A stretch of 64,000 nt of DNA from Talpa occidentalis (Eukaryota; Chordata; Mammalia; Eulipotyphla; Talpidae), in assembly GCF_014898055.3 (NCBI RefSeq), contig NW_023601543.1, positions 64,059,782-64,123,781 of the forward strand, in the 5' to 3' direction. A program made the translations under genes and the position numbers. The notes beneath the pieces are model-generated. The model worked only from the letters and a program-made list of their open reading frames with translations, did no database searches and had not been told where the DNA came from. Numbering within the stretch: the stretch's first letter is position 1; the number at the start of each line of letters is the position of its first letter. Positions 33,379 to 45,477 of this stretch are shown in pieces.

Positions 33379-34773
33379 AAAGATCCTTGCTGATAGCAAT
33401 CTTTAGCTTCTGAAGGTGGATTTGATTTCTTGCTGACAATTCAAAAATCATCTGGATCTGCAGCAGGTGCTGTCAGTGCCCATGTCTCTGCCCACGCCAG
33501 AGGCCCCTGCTGACACTTCCAGTACCTGCAGGTGGCTTCCCAGGTCTCTGCTGGGAGGGGTTGTCTGGCTTTGGAAGGGAGGGGGGCTCCTTCCAGGTGG
33601 CTTATGGGGGGATAATGGCATTGAAAGTGCTGGAGCGCGAACACCCTCTGGAGACTGTCGACCACTGTGGCAGGGGTAATAGTGGATCGATATCTCTGTC
33701 TCATCACTGCTCAGTGGGACAGTTTTCAGGGGTGCCCTGCATAGTCTCTCAAATGGGTGTGTCACCCACAGCAGTGATCTGCTCATTAACACTTTCTTTT
33801 TGTCTTTTTCCTCTTGCTTGTCGCATTTTCTCCACTTTCTCTATTGCACTTCCTGGGGTCACCTCCCAAATGCAGGGACTGATACTTTAGGGGAGGGGGC
33901 AACCCTGAGACTAAACTTAATGCAACGAAACGAAGTTTTTCATGTGGTCTGTCAGCTACCTCTGGCAGTGGTTCTAATAGCAGAGTCTCTCGAGGTTTTG
34001 AGTTATGACTGCATCATTGAAAAAAATTTGTGGCCTGCTAAGGTGACAGCGGTGAGGAAGACACGTTTGGGCGTACGAGTTCCGGGGTATCTTTACAGGA
34101 CTGCTCTGTCTCCTAGCTCTCCAACCTTGCCCCGCTAGCGATGACTTCCAGAAGGCTGTGCTCTGCTCTCAGTGTGGGCAGGACACCATTGCCTGGTTGG
34201 GTGTTTGGTGTTGTGAGCTCTGCAGAACCCTGCACAGAGGTGTTCAGTGAACGCTGTGCTTGATAGACATTCGGCCTCTGCGGTGGGCAGTGGGCATCAC
34301 TTCCTCAGTTTCTGAAAACCTGCCAGATGATGAGCATCAGGAAATTCTCAGGGCAGTTAGGCCTGGTGATCATGTTTCTCAAACACAGAGATATGAACCA
34401 ATGTGTGACTGTGGCGGGGGGAGGGGGGAGGGGAGGCAGGGGAGATGCACATGGCATGCACACTCACGTGAGCACACAGATAAAGGTGTCAGAAACTTCC
34501 AATCATGGTTAGAAAAGCCAAAAAAAAAAAAAACCAAAATAAAACACAAAAGAGTGCCTTCCCGAGCAGTGAGGAGGTGGCTGAGGGCAGTGGCAAGGAG
34601 ATTTTCGAGGACTGGTGTTTGCTGGAGCTCACCTGTGGCAGGCCCTTCCCTCCCAGCTTCCCCTTCCCGTCGGTCCCGGCATCCAGAAGGACAGAACTCT
34701 TCCTGCCTTGGAGCCTCTTTCTGACACAGATCATGATCCTTTAAGGTTGATTTAGGATCGCAGGTGTTTTTTA
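33379..34773. other. Unique sequence, no gene recognised
   Basis: Short overlapping frames only. A G-rich patch at 34408-34443 and an A-run at 34520-34533. Confidence 0.4.
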
Positions 34774-35053
34774 TTATTTTTTAATTATTTTTTTAAAGAT
34801 TTATTTATTTATGCATACAAGAACTGGGGTACAGGCCAGAGATGTGGGGGTGAGAGGATCCACCAGAGACAGAGTGGGGAACAGAACAGGCAGATTGACT
34901 GAAACACACTGCTGAGGGGAGCAGCGGGCGAGACAGGAGAGGTCTGCTGCGCCATGTGGGTACCTCCCTGGCTGGGGATCGAACCCGTGTTGTAGAGGCT
35001 GTGGATAGCTTCAAAGTGCTGTGCTTAACCCCTTGCGCCACCAGGGAGGCCCC
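34774..35053 (-). mobile_element. tRNA-derived SINE, subfamily B
   Basis: The reversed tail is 'aaagatttatttatttatgc', the reversed B box 'ggggatcgaaccc' and the reversed head 'gcgccaccagggaggccc'. Imperfect flanking duplications start with 'gcaggtgttttt' at 34760 and 'gcatgtgttttt' at 35054. Confidence 0.93.
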
Positions 35054-35099
35054 GCATGTGTTTTTAAAACACATAGGCACAGAGAAGGGAACATTTGCA

Positions 35100-35275
35100 A
35101 TTGCAGAAAGCAATTTACTCACAGGAGGGTTTTCCAGATTTGTGAAATGGAAAATAGTGATTGCAATATCTGCATTACTTGTGAGGATTAAATGAAGTAA
35201 TGCATGCAACAGCTCCTGGCTCTGCTCCCGTTCATAGCAGGCACTCGAAATTTGAGAGTTATTATTCTAATAAAT
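35100..35275 (+). mobile_element. MIR SINE, diverged
   Basis: 'tttgtgaaatggaaaatagt', 'gtgaggattaaatgaagtaa' and 'agcaggcactcgaaatttga' follow MIR order to its 3' end. Confidence 0.75.
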
Positions 35276-37860
35276 ACAGTTCTGTATAATAGTTTGGTTT
35301 ACTTTCTCAGATGCCCTTCTGATTTTTTTTTTGTGTGTGTGTGCCTGAAAGGAGCCTTATTTCAACTTTGGGTACCCTGAGAGCCACTTTGAGTTAAACA
35401 TGGCCCTTTGAAATAAATTGCGCCCGTTTCTCTGGGCTCTGTTGCACGATGTGGACCCCCAGCCTCCGCCTGCCCTCTCTCTCTGCTACTGCCGAGGTTT
35501 ATAGCCTTGTTGGCAACCCTTCTGCTCATGCCGAGCATGAGGCAACAAGCAGTGGGGGGGGGGACGGGACAATCAGACACGGCGCACCCCACGGGTGCAA
35601 ACAGGAATCATGGGAACCCAAGTCTAGCCAGTTCCTATTGTTCTGCAGGGAACCAGCGGAGAGGACGAGTGTCCTGAACTAGCCCCAGCAGCGGGGCCAG
35701 TCAATTCGAAGAGACTGCTGGACCCCGAGCCAATTCCCAAATGGTTGTATCTTGGGGTCAGGAAATCCATCCAATCCCTTTTTCCCTAGCTGCATGTGAA
35801 CTTCGGTGAGCAAAAATTGTGCTTCTGCAGGAGCCAGCAGAAAAGCCAAACTCTCCCGACCGCCAAGGCAGCTGTCTCAAACGTACACGTTATTAGGCTG
35901 ATTGAAATAATCAGAATGCTGGCTTGGAGAAAGGGAGGCAATTTCTGCTTGGCAGAGAGTGATGTCAGCCTCCTCAGCGGGGGACATCAGATGCTGTCTT
36001 TCTCGCTCTTTCTTCTCTTCCCTTCTAAAACTTTCCCGCATTATTTGATTTCCCATCATTTGGGAAAGCAGGGCCATTGGCCTGCTGCACCCCATGGATC
36101 TTCAGGGTCCTGGGCCACCAGGTGTCAGGAAAGATGTAAAATGCACCCCCCCACCACATTGACTTTGGCTAGAAGGAACGGAGCCTGTGCTTTGCTCTCT
36201 CTCCCCCTTGGCCTCTCCCTCCCTTACTCAAGTTGTCATTAGATGAGTAAAAGGTCAAAGAGCCTGAAAATCTGACCTCAAGAGGGACAACCGACCGTCC
36301 CCATCAGAGGAGATAGACGTAGTGGAAGCAAAGGACTGGAGAAAAATTATTCCTGTCTCCCTGTGACAAAATCGAGTTAGTGCTGGCTGAATTAATGGCC
36401 ACTTAGAGGGCGGAAGGGGCCGGGGCCTGGTCAGGGCCGGCTGGCGTGGGGGTGGATGAGGCTACAGCCACCCCAGTCCCCCACTGCGGCCTCTTGGCAT
36501 TCCTTTGCCTCCCCTTCAAACCAGGCTGCTGCATTGCGCCTCAGACCAGGGATGTGGGCCACCTGATGCCAGCTTCTCGTTCAGTCCTCCCTCAGGTAGG
36601 CCGCCTCCTCCCAGCACTCCCTGGGGGACGCCCTGCCCCCCAACTCCAGAGAGCTCTGGGAGGAGGACGAGTACAGGCTGGTGGGCGTGCAGTGGGGGTG
36701 TCCTTTGGACAGGCTGCGCAGCAGGACTGCTCTGGGCACTGGAAATTTCTTCAGCTGCTGCCCTCAGCTGTGCAGTCGGGGTGGGAGGGGGAGCGGGAGG
36801 AAAGGACATTTTGTGGGGGATTTGCCCAATGGTGGGGAACGCGCAACTTCCAGGTTTCCTGAAATAACAAGCCAGGCTTGCTGCTACTGCGGGTTCATGA
36901 ACGAGGCCTGCGGGAGCGAGGGTTGGCCTGTTCTCTGCATTAACTGGACAGTCAGAAGAAAGACAAGTCAGGAAAGGGAGGCCGCGTTCGGGTTTGGCCT
37001 GGACTTTCACTCCTCTGAACTTGAAAGGACACCCTTGACAACTGTCTTGGCCGTGCCTGGGAGCAGGGGGCAGGGGCGATGAAGGGAAGGAGGGAGTTGA
37101 GGGGTGTGTTATTAATTCTGTGACTGCCCTGCCCCCTATTTTTTTCTTTTTGGTTAGATTTGGACACAGTTTCCGGTGCCCTTGGGTCACAATTTGACCT
37201 TTGGCAAGGGGCCTGAGGGAATGCCCTGCCTGCCCATTCTAGAGGAGAGAACACTGAAGAACCCTGACTGTGGGGGACCCATGGGAAACACGACCTTTTC
37301 TCTATTCCCTCTGTTGCTCCAGGCTCTGCTCTGCCTTAGCGCTGCCCCCATCCCCCACCATTCTGGGTGGTCATCCTGCCTCAGGGGTGGACAAAGAGGC
37401 CCCTGGGTCTGCAGGACACGTGGAGGCCGCAGCATCCCCTGGAGCACCCTGGGCCAGACGCCCTTGTCCTGGAGCCTGTCCTCCCTTCCTGTTCTCCAAG
37501 GTGGCTTGAATTCACAGCCAGCTCTCCTATTTGTTGGGCAAACACAGAGAAAACAGTCCAGTGCCAGGAGGCTTGGCATCTGGCAGCCGTCCAGGGGGTC
37601 TGGCAGCCGCCTCCCAGGAAAAGGAGGAAAGAGGACCAGTTGGGCATTATTTAGGGCCCACGGGCTTCTCCCCCTGCATCAATGGGAGGTGGCCAGGGCC
37701 AGGGCAGAGAACGACCAGGAATTGGGGCTCATTCTACTCCTCAACTTGTCTGATGATCAGGAGTCCCAGCAAGAGGTTACTTGGGGAAGTTGGATGATGT
37801 TATCGACCAAATTGGGGTTTGGGGATTATCTCTGGATTTCATTTATCTGTGTTTTCCCTG
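35276..37860. other. Unique sequence, no gene recognised
   Basis: About 2.6 kb without named repeats. GC-rich sections give many overlapping frames (for example 36516-37190, minus, 224 codons), none with a domain I know. A T-rich then AG-ended stretch at 37137-37157 looks like a splice acceptor, but no credible exon follows. Confidence 0.4.
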
Positions 37861-37875
37861 GTCTCTCTTGTTGTA

Positions 37876-37911
37876 GGTAATTAAGAGCTGATTGCTGGTA
37901 ATTAAGAGTTG
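37876..37911. promoter_or_regulatory. Paired TAATTA homeodomain-like motifs
   Basis: The 15-base word 'ggtaattaagagctg' at 37876 recurs at 37897 with one change. The copies are 21 bp apart, two helical turns. TAATTA is a known homeodomain core. Function is inference. Confidence 0.35.
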
Positions 37912-39204
37912 TTGAGAAAGGCAGCAGGATCCAAAAAGGAGAGTGGCACGTTTTTTTTTTTTGTCTTCTTTTGGACAGACTCCTGACATCCTGCCCCTCC
38001 TTCTCTGCCTGGCCCCCTCCTGTGGGTGTGCCTCCCGCGGGGACATGGACCCTGGGGAGCAAGTCACAGCTTGTCAACTGGATTATTTATGTGTGAGCTC
38101 TGCTCTGACTTAATTCTCCCCTGTTATTCCCCACCCTTGAGCAAAGCTTCGCGGAGCAGGTTGAAGTTCTCATCTCCTGGCGCGCAGGTGTGCCCTGAGG
38201 TAGCTTCTCTTTAGTGCCCCCAAATGCAGTCTTAACAGGGCTCTTGAGCCCCCATTTCTGCTGATGGAGGACACCTTAAACACGCCAGGTCAAAGCAATT
38301 CTCACCTTGGGCTGGAATTCTTGTCACTCTGAGGCCAGTGCCACCCCTGCAGGATTCTTTCTTGCCCTTTCTGTGCTGGCGTGGGCTGCAACCCTGGCAG
38401 GGAGAGGGGGAAGGGCAGGGGGAGGGTGTCCTATGTGGTCTGGCATTGAACTAGGACCCTGTGCCTATGTGCCGCCCTGTTTCCCGGCCCCACCCACTGG
38501 ACTCGCTGGCCTTAGCCGAGTCGGGCTTGTTCTTTCTGCACTGGAACATGGGCCCCGCTGTCCTGGGCTGGCCTCGGCCTTGGGTCCAGAGGCCTCGCAT
38601 GGTGTCTGTCACATGCCTCTGCTGGGCCCTTCTATCAGACCCGGAGCTGTGGGGCTCCAGCCTCTTGGCTGTTCTTCACTGCTCTCTCCATGGTGCTAGG
38701 TTTGCAGGCCCTGGGTCCATCTTGGGCCCGTTGCCAAGGTCCCTTTTAGCCACGACCACTTTTCCTGTGCAGTTCCACGCTCAATGTGGCTGTGGTGGAG
38801 CAGGGCCCCAGCCCCTCTCCTCCCCTCGCCCTCCCTGTTCCCCCCACCTCCGCCATCACCTTCTCCTGGGTTTCTGTGCCTCTCCTGTCCCCATACCATG
38901 AGCGCCCAGGCCTGTCCCTGGCCTCCAGTCAGCGTGGAGACCCTTCCGCTGACAGCCAATCTGTCAAACTGGTGGAACCTTTATCCCCCCTCCCCGCCAT
39001 GGCAGGAAAACTGCTCTCATTCCCGTCCGTTCTCAATATTGTGGTGTTGAACCAACCTTCATCTAAAAAGCCAAGTTTTCAGAATTCCCCAACACCCCTC
39101 TCAGGCACCCGGTGCTCGCCTTTGGAAGTCAGGGCTGTCAGGAGCAGTCAGCCTGCTGGAGACTCCGGGAAGTCTTCGCGGGACTGTGGAAGCTTTTTTG
39201 TTCT
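37912..39204. other. Unique GC-rich sequence, no gene recognised
   Basis: A T-run at 37951-37962. The overlapping frames are artefacts of composition. Confidence 0.4.
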
Positions 39205-39325
39205 TACTAGAGTAACGTTTATTGAGTGTTTCCCACGGGTCTTGTGCTTTGCATGGGTTATGGGGTTTAATCCTCACAACGGCCCGTTCTGATTTCCATT
39301 TTGCATACGCGGGAACTTGCTGGAT
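39205..39325 (-). mobile_element. MIR SINE fragment, reverse
   Basis: 'acgtttattgagtgtttccc', 'gtttaatcctcacaacggcc' and 'tttccattttgcatacgcgg' are the reversed MIR 3' half. Confidence 0.85.
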
Positions 39326-39639
39326 CATTTGCCTCTGGTGCCCTGGCTCTCTTCCCCGCGGCCTGGTCTCCACTTCCAGCTGTGGCTGTGGCGGACAGTT
39401 CCTCGAGGGCTTCGAGCAGCTCACCCTGACAGCATCTCACCCAAAGCACCAGCCACGCATCTGTGCCTTTCGCTTTCTGCCCGGGGCTTCTCTGCTGCTG
39501 CAGACACTGGGGGAGCCTGTTTGTCAGGCAAGCAAGCTCATCCTGGAAGGAGACACGCTCGCTCATATGTCTGGCAGTTGAAGCTGGCTGTCAGCTGAGC
39601 CCTTAGCGGGGGCTGTTGGCCAAACACCTACACGGGACT
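39326..39639. other. Unique sequence, no gene recognised
   Basis: No supported feature. Confidence 0.4.
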
Positions 39640-39960
39640 TCTCCTGGTGGCTTGGGTTGCCTCACAGCATGGCAGCTGTGCTCCAATGTGTGCATCCTGA
39701 GAGAGAAAGAGGGAGAGAGTGCCCATACAGGGCGGGGAGGGGGAGGAGGCAGCAGATGGGGTTGTTTGTATTTCACGAAGGTCATGGCACATCACCTCCA
39801 CCATATTCTGTTGGTTGGAACAATCACCAAACCACCCAGGTTCAAGGGCAGAGGAGGAAGACATTCCACCTCTTGATGGCAGTGGCAAGATTCCGGAAGA
39901 GCAGATGGGACTAGAAATAATGCTGTGGCTGTATCTGAAAAACACCACCTATCATTACAG
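39640..39960 (-). mobile_element. Old LTR-type repeat, reverse
   Basis: 'gaggcttg'-like start, then 'tggttggaacaatcaccaaa' and 'attccacctcttgatggcag' near the reversed LTR start. It is the same family type as the LTR inserted in L1 at 23307. Confidence 0.6.
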
Positions 39961-40379
39961 AAGTGTCTAGGGAAAGAGTGGAAGAGACATCGCAAAACAT
40001 GTCCAAAACTCAAATTCGAGGGACCCAGCCCAGGGAACACCCAGGGCTCCCTTTAGGGGGCTGCCTTGGTCTGAGAGATGTCAAGAAGGTGCCCCCCTGC
40101 TCCTGCCCAGGGTTACCACACCAGAGACACCCTTTCTGGGCTTAGTCTTTGCTGTCATTCAGGGAAGACTGAGCCAGTAGAGCTGCCTTCGCAGATGTTC
40201 TGGAAGGCTTTTTCAAAGAACTATCATGCCTGCAAGTCGTCTCTCGGTGGAGACCACAGCAGATGGTTCCAACCCAGTGGGGTGAATCTTCTGGCAGAGG
40301 ATTGCACAGGCTTCTGGGAGCATGCGGGTAGGGCCCCTTCTCCACTGGGGCTTGCTATGTAGGTCTAGGCTGGGCATTG
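39961..40379. other. Unique sequence, no gene recognised
   Basis: No supported feature. Confidence 0.4.
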
Positions 40380-40560
40380 GCTAGGGGAGTGACATTGGAG
40401 TTGGGTGGTGACAAGTAGGACATGTCCTGCCTCTACGAGAGGACAGTGTGTGCAAAGGCAGGGCGGGGGGAGAATGTGACCAGGTGAGCAGAGCACGGGT
40501 AGAAGTGGTGAGGGCGGAGGAGGGCGGGTGGGGAGGCACCGCATCCCTCTGGCCTGCCAA
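40380..40560 (-). mobile_element. Possible L2 LINE fragment, reverse
   Basis: 'gtgtgtgcaaaggcagggcg' and 'gaccaggtgagcagagca' resemble reverse L2. Weak. Confidence 0.4.
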
Positions 40561-40654
40561 GGCCTCGGGGCCCATGGATGGCCCGATGTTCTCTGTCCTC
40601 CACCTAGGGAGTCAGAACATTTCTGGTTTCCTTGGGGAAGGTGCTAAGACTGTG

Positions 40655-40835
40655 GGCTGAAGGGTGCATGGGAAGAGGCAGAGGAGGTGGGGGGCGAGAA
40701 GAGGAAGGGGCCAGAGAAAGAGGAGGAAAACAGGAAGCACACGAGGCAGGGAGGGGAGGGAAGAGAAAGAGGAAAAGGGGGAGAAAGAGAGGGAGGGAGG
40801 GTAGGAAAGCAGGTGGGGGAGGGGAGAGAGCAGCC
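40655..40835 (+). repeat. Long purine (GA) tract
   Basis: About 180 bp of nearly pure purine on the plus strand, with short interruptions such as 'cac' and 'tagg'. Capable in principle of triplex formation. Confidence 0.9.
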
Positions 40836-40925
40836 TCCCAAGACAAAGGACTTTTTTATGACACGGCCTAGAGCCAGCACGTGCACCTTAGTCACGTCCA
40901 AGAGCCTTTGTTTCGGGCCTTCTTT

Positions 40926-41194
40926 TTTTTTTTCTTTCTTTTTTTCAAGATTTATTTATTTATACAAGCACTGGGTACAGTCAGAAGCACGGGAGGGTGA
41001 GAGAATTCACCAGAGCCAGAGCGGGGAGCAGAGCAGGCAGAAGGACCGAAGTACACTGCTGAGGGGAGCAGCGGGCGGCAGGAGAGGTCTGTGGCCATGT
41101 GGGACTCTCGCTAGCGGCCGGGGATCGAACCGGCGCTCAGAGGCTGTGGGCAGCTTCGCAGCCCAGCGCTCAACCGCTGCGCCACCAGGGGAGG
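40926..41194 (-). mobile_element. tRNA-derived SINE, subfamily A
   Basis: Reversed tail 'aagatttatttatttataca', reversed B box 'ggggatcgaaccgg', reversed head 'gctgcgccaccaggggaggt'. The flanking duplications 40909-40925 and 41195-41211 match at 15 of 17. The extreme 5' 'ggg' of the element is missing. Confidence 0.95.
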
Positions 41195-41689
41195 TGTTTC
41201 GGGTATTCTTTAGCCTGCTTATGCCCTGGACTTACCCTTCACTGATTCCATTTGCGCTCGGCTTGCTTAGGTTCCCTTCGCGTGCTTTCTCATTTTTAGC
41301 AGGTAGACATCAGGACACGGCCTAACAAGTACAGGTGAACTCACACGACACTAGATCTGAAGTCCCGCTCGTCTCTGCCCCACAGCCCTCGACTGCCCTC
41401 AGCCCGCCTATTCGCCCTCAGCCAGTGTTGGTCTGAGAGCTGGTCTGTTGTGCCAGGAACAGGACATGGCAGTTCTTGCTCTCTGTGTTACTTAGGATCA
41501 GGTTGGGTGGAGAGTAACTGGGAAAACCCCACATGCCAGCAGCATGTCCATGACAGAACTGGCTTTCTCTCTCATTTTACAAAGTTCAGCTCTGGGATTG
41601 CATGAGTCAGAGACCCAGGCACTTGACCTTGATGCTCTGCCAGTGTGGCTTCTCTGGTGTTTTAAAACCCTGTCCGAACATTCTTCACC
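41195..41689. other. Unique sequence, no gene recognised
   Basis: No supported feature. Confidence 0.4.
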
Positions 41690-42170
41690 CATCCTTCTAA
41701 GCAGGTAGCGTCTAAGTCCCCTCTCCTTGGATATGGGCCGGGCTGTCTTCTAATGAAATGAATGAGGCAGAGCTGTCACGTGACTTCTGAGGCTGGGTCA
41801 CACAGGGCAATATTGTTTCCACCTGGTTCTCTCTCTCTTCCCAGGTCTTCGGAGCCTTGGGCTGCAGGTAAGAAGCTTGGCTACCCTGAAACCACCATGT
41901 GTCAGAGTGAGGCCCAAGGTATCTCCGGTATTGTGCGATACCACATGTTGATGCCCTCCCAGCCCAGGTACCAGCCATGTGAGTAAGGAAACCTTCGGAT
42001 GATTCCAGCCCCAGCCACCATCTGACCACACACACGAACAAGAGCAAGAACTGGAAAGCTGAGTCCAGTTAACCCCAAGGACCACGAGAAAAAATGACTT
42101 AGATCATGTTGTTTTGAACCACTAAGTTATGGGGTGATTTGTTATGCAGCAGTAGATAGCTGATTAAGTG
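41690..42170 (+). mobile_element. MLT1-like LTR
   Basis: 'cacgtgacttctgaggctgg', 'gttgttttgaaccactaagt' and 'gttatgcagcagtagatagc' in order define an MLT1-class LTR. No internal region. Confidence 0.8.
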
Positions 42171-42734
42171 CCGAATCCAAAGTCACTTCGTGATCCCAGA
42201 TGGCTTCTGGAGCTTGACGTTCACTTCCCTCAGGACAGCAGCACCGAGGAATGAAATGCCCCTGGCCTCTATAGAAAAGCCCAGCCACACAGATGGTCAC
42301 AAGCTTTTGCTTATGACAAATGTCTGACTCTTCTGTTCCAGGGGCCACATATTTCTGCCCCTACTGGATGTGCCAACTCCACCATTCCACCTGGCGACAG
42401 CCTTTCTGAGGGCAGAGGGCTCTTTGGAGCAGGTCCTCCGAGGCCTGGGTTACACTGACATCCTGCTGCCTGGCTGGCAGCTGCTCGCCATCTCTGCCCC
42501 AACTTCTTGCTCAGAGCCGAGGTTCCTCATCACGTGCGGTTGACACGGAGCCGCTCAGCTTCCTGCCTCCCTGCCTCTCTGGCCTCCTGGCTTGCAACCA
42601 AGTCTTCCTGTTTGGGGGGCTGAGGGCGCTGTGGCTTTGCACTGGCTTTCTCTGGCCCCTCCTTCTCCCCCAGGGCAGTGGGGGAGGGCAGGGCAGGAGG
42701 CACAGTGGCCTCTTTCCCTTCTGCGCAGTAGGAA
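42171..42734. other. Unique sequence, no gene recognised
   Basis: No supported feature. Confidence 0.4.
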
Positions 42735-42870
42735 CTGCTCCAGACTGGAGACCGAGTCTGTCACCCCGGCACTGCCACTAAGATTGGTGAGTCTTCTTTC
42801 CCCTGGTCCCAGTTTTCTTATCTACAAAATCTTCACAGGTTGAGACTCTCTGATTCTTCTGTATTCAGTG
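42735..42870 (+). mobile_element. MIR SINE fragment
   Basis: 'ccggcactgccactaagatt' followed by 'cagttttcttatctacaaaa' fits MIR with a gap. Confidence 0.65.
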
Positions 42871-42959
42871 AATATGACTGTTATCATGGGCTCAATTGTT
42901 TGGAGGATCTAAAAGAAATTGTATCACTTAGTGATTTTTTTCCAATGTAAATCTACCCC

Positions 42960-43335
42960 ATACCAGTGTTAGCAAAAGGCGGATTTATTGGTTTATGTTA
43001 TTCAATGGTTCAGGGGTAACCTACTTCAGGTAAGGATTGATCCAGGACCTAATACGGCAACAGCACCTCTTCCTTGCTCTGCTTCCTCTGGATGGGCCAT
43101 GTGGCTGCACACAGTGAATGTTTCCTGCCCTTCCCCCACCCCACCCAAATCCCTGGAACTTTTGGCACCCTGTTCCCCTCCTACCTCAGTTCCAGCTGTT
43201 GTACTCTAAACCTTGCGTACTCTCACAACCAACCCAACCCAGAAGAGAGACTGTGTCCCAGCCCAAGCATTGATATTCACTCTGATTGGGCCAAGTTGGT
43301 CATGTATGTTCACAGATTAAGCCAATCTGACTGAT
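42960..43335. mobile_element. Old interspersed repeat, class unresolved
   Basis: Resembles the repeat at 25600-26055: 'gcggatttattggtttatg' start and 'attcactctgattgggccaa' near the end. Confidence 0.4.
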
Positions 43336-43344
43336 CCCTGAAAT

Positions 43345-43585
43345 GGGTGTCCTCATGAGAAGAGGAAATTAGGACACAGATGCTCACAGAGGGAAGATGA
43401 TGTGAAGAGACCGGGAGAAGATGGCTGTCTACAAGCCAAGGAGAGAGGCCTCAGAAACAAACCCTGCTGAGTGTTGAATCTTGGACTTCCAGTCTCCAGA
43501 ACTGTGGGACAATAAAACTCTATTGTTTAAGTCACCCAGTCGGTGGGGTTTTGTTCTAGAAGCCTCAGCAAATGAAGACAACTAG
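43345..43585 (+). mobile_element. MLT1-like LTR, 3' part
   Basis: 'gtcctcatgagaagaggaaa', 'caagccaaggagagaggcct' and 'ctattgtttaagtcacccag' are classical. The 5' part is missing. Confidence 0.85.
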
Positions 43586-44513
43586 CTTAAAAAACTACCA
43601 TGAGCTCAGTCTCTCTCTCTTCTAACCCCTTCCTGGAAGCCAGGAGACAGACTGAACTCAGTTGGGTGCCACGGTAGATCCTCTCTCCCACCCCGTTTAC
43701 CTTATGCCTATGCCCTGGCTGCAGGGGCTTCACCAGCCAAGGCCTCCTACAATGCTGCCATGTCATTTTCACCCACAACTGCCTTTTGGTCACTTGCCCT
43801 GAGCTGTCTCTAAGAGTTAAACCCTCACCCTCTTTTCACACTGTATACTTTTGTGCAAGATGTAGCCGGATTCAGCTGTTTTTGAAATAGGAGATGGAAT
43901 TTTCCCCGATGTAAACATAATGGTGCCCAATTCTTGTGGGAGTGGACGGGGCTGGCACCGGCACTGCCGGCCTTTCTTTCCCTCAGAAATAGCCCCACAA
44001 TGGCCTCGTTTTCTAAAACTTGCAACTCAGCGAGTACTTAGCCTTTAGCAAGAAGAATCCACTTCGCTGAAGTCGAAAAGAGAGACATCCATTTGTCAAT
44101 CTGGGCAGCCACTCAAGTAGTGGGGATTGAGGAGTTCCCTAAACGTGAGTCAGCCAGCCTCCAGGTTAAGGCATCGAGCCTCCAACAGACTCATGGCAGA
44201 AGCCGGAGATGTACACATAGGTTTTGGTTTCCCGCACACCTGATGAGCATGTAGAGGAGCAAAGTGAGATGCAGAGCTGGGGAGGATAGATGGTTTCCTC
44301 AAACACTGGACGGGGAGGCTGGACCCTCAGGGGAAGGGCAGGGGAGAAGCCCTGGGAAGTCCGGGCTAGACTGGGGGGAACATAAATATTTTTCTCCCTG
44401 GACACGGACAAGGTCACCCAAAGACACTGGTCTGAGCAGGTCTTTAATATATTTGGGCCTCACATCCAAGCCGTGGCCCCTCCTCTCGCAATCTCACATA
44501 AAAAACCAACATA
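43586..44513. other. Unique sequence, no gene recognised
   Basis: No supported feature. Confidence 0.4.
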
Positions 44514-44819
44514 GGGCCTCCCTGGTGGTGCAGCGGTTGAGCACTGGGTTGCAAAGCTGCCCGCAGCCTCTAGGGCACCGGTTCAATCCCCGGCTGATCC
44601 CTGGCTGCTCCCGGCCACCGGAGGAGGGTCCCGCATGGCGCGCAGACCTCTCTTGCCGCCCGCTGCTCCCCTCAGCAGTGTACTTCGGTCCTTCTGCCTG
44701 CTCTGCTCCCCGCTCTGGCTCTGGTGAATTCTCTCACCCTCCTGCGCTTCTGACTGTACCCAGTGCTTGTATAAATAAATAAATAAATAAATAAATCTTA
44801 AAAAAAAAAAAAAACAAAC
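44514..44819 (+). mobile_element. tRNA-derived SINE, subfamily A
   Basis: The head 'ggcctccctggtggtgcagc', B box 'ggttcaatccccgg' and body 'tggcgcgcagacctctcttg' are followed by a long (AAAT)n tail and poly-A. The 13-bp duplications at 44501-44513 and 44820-44832 are exact. A 'gatccctggctgctcc' expansion sits after the B box. Confidence 0.96.
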
Positions 44820-44832
44820 AAAAACCAACATA

Positions 44833-45477
44833 GACTGCTCAGGCTGTCTTTTGCCCCCCTCCTGGAAGAAGCTAGAAAGATCCCTGAACACTCATTTCTA
44901 AAGGAGAGAGAAAGCTATAAAGTCAGCCTTTGGGGGCCAGGCTGGGCAGGCTGGAGGGGGGTGGGGTGGAGGAAAAAGGCAGTGAGAGTTTATGGGTGGG
45001 GCCGCAGTTCGTTGTGCTCTGTGCAATGGGAACCGGAAAGATAACCTTTCTGGAGCTTTGCGGGTTCCAATTAGAATCTTCCTTCTGTGACAAGGGTTTT
45101 CCTTCCATTGTTGTGTGATCTTCCATCTTCCCTGCTCCCCCCACCCTTGCCTCCTGGAGAGGGGCAGTATGGGTGGGGATAGTGCCAAAGGTCCAAATGT
45201 GCAAGGCCACGTCCCACCCCCTGTGATTCCTCTGGCAGGGGAGGCTACAAAGCACCTGAGAGGCATTGTTGACTTTGGGGGTCTCCTACCTTTGCAAGTG
45301 GGGTGCAGAGTCCATGCCAAACCTAATAACCATACAAGTCTTTGCTATTCCTACTTCCCAGGGTTATTGCAGCTCCCTGTCCCTCCTCCCTCCCTCCTGC
45401 CCGGCCCCCCCCCCCCCACCTCGCTGAGCTGGCTGGCTCCGTCCTGCCACTTCCCGGTTTACTCAGCAGTCTGACAG
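44833..45477. other. Unique sequence, no gene recognised
   Basis: A C-run at 45405-45417. Otherwise nothing. Confidence 0.4.

Noticed and set aside
37137..37160. Splice acceptor (T-rich tract then AG)
   Set aside because: No conserved-looking exon or donor follows, and such sites are frequent by chance.
36516..37190. Open frame of 224 codons, minus strand
   Set aside because: Composition-driven. It ends in a T-rich tract and overlaps plus-strand frames. No domain.
37176..37880. Open frame of 234 codons, plus strand
   Set aside because: It overlaps three other frames of 79-130 codons in GC-rich DNA, shows no domain, and has no exon-like borders that I can support.
40687..41325. Open frame of 212 codons, plus strand
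   Set aside because: The first part is the GA tract (Glu/Arg/Lys repeats) and the rest is the reverse of a SINE.
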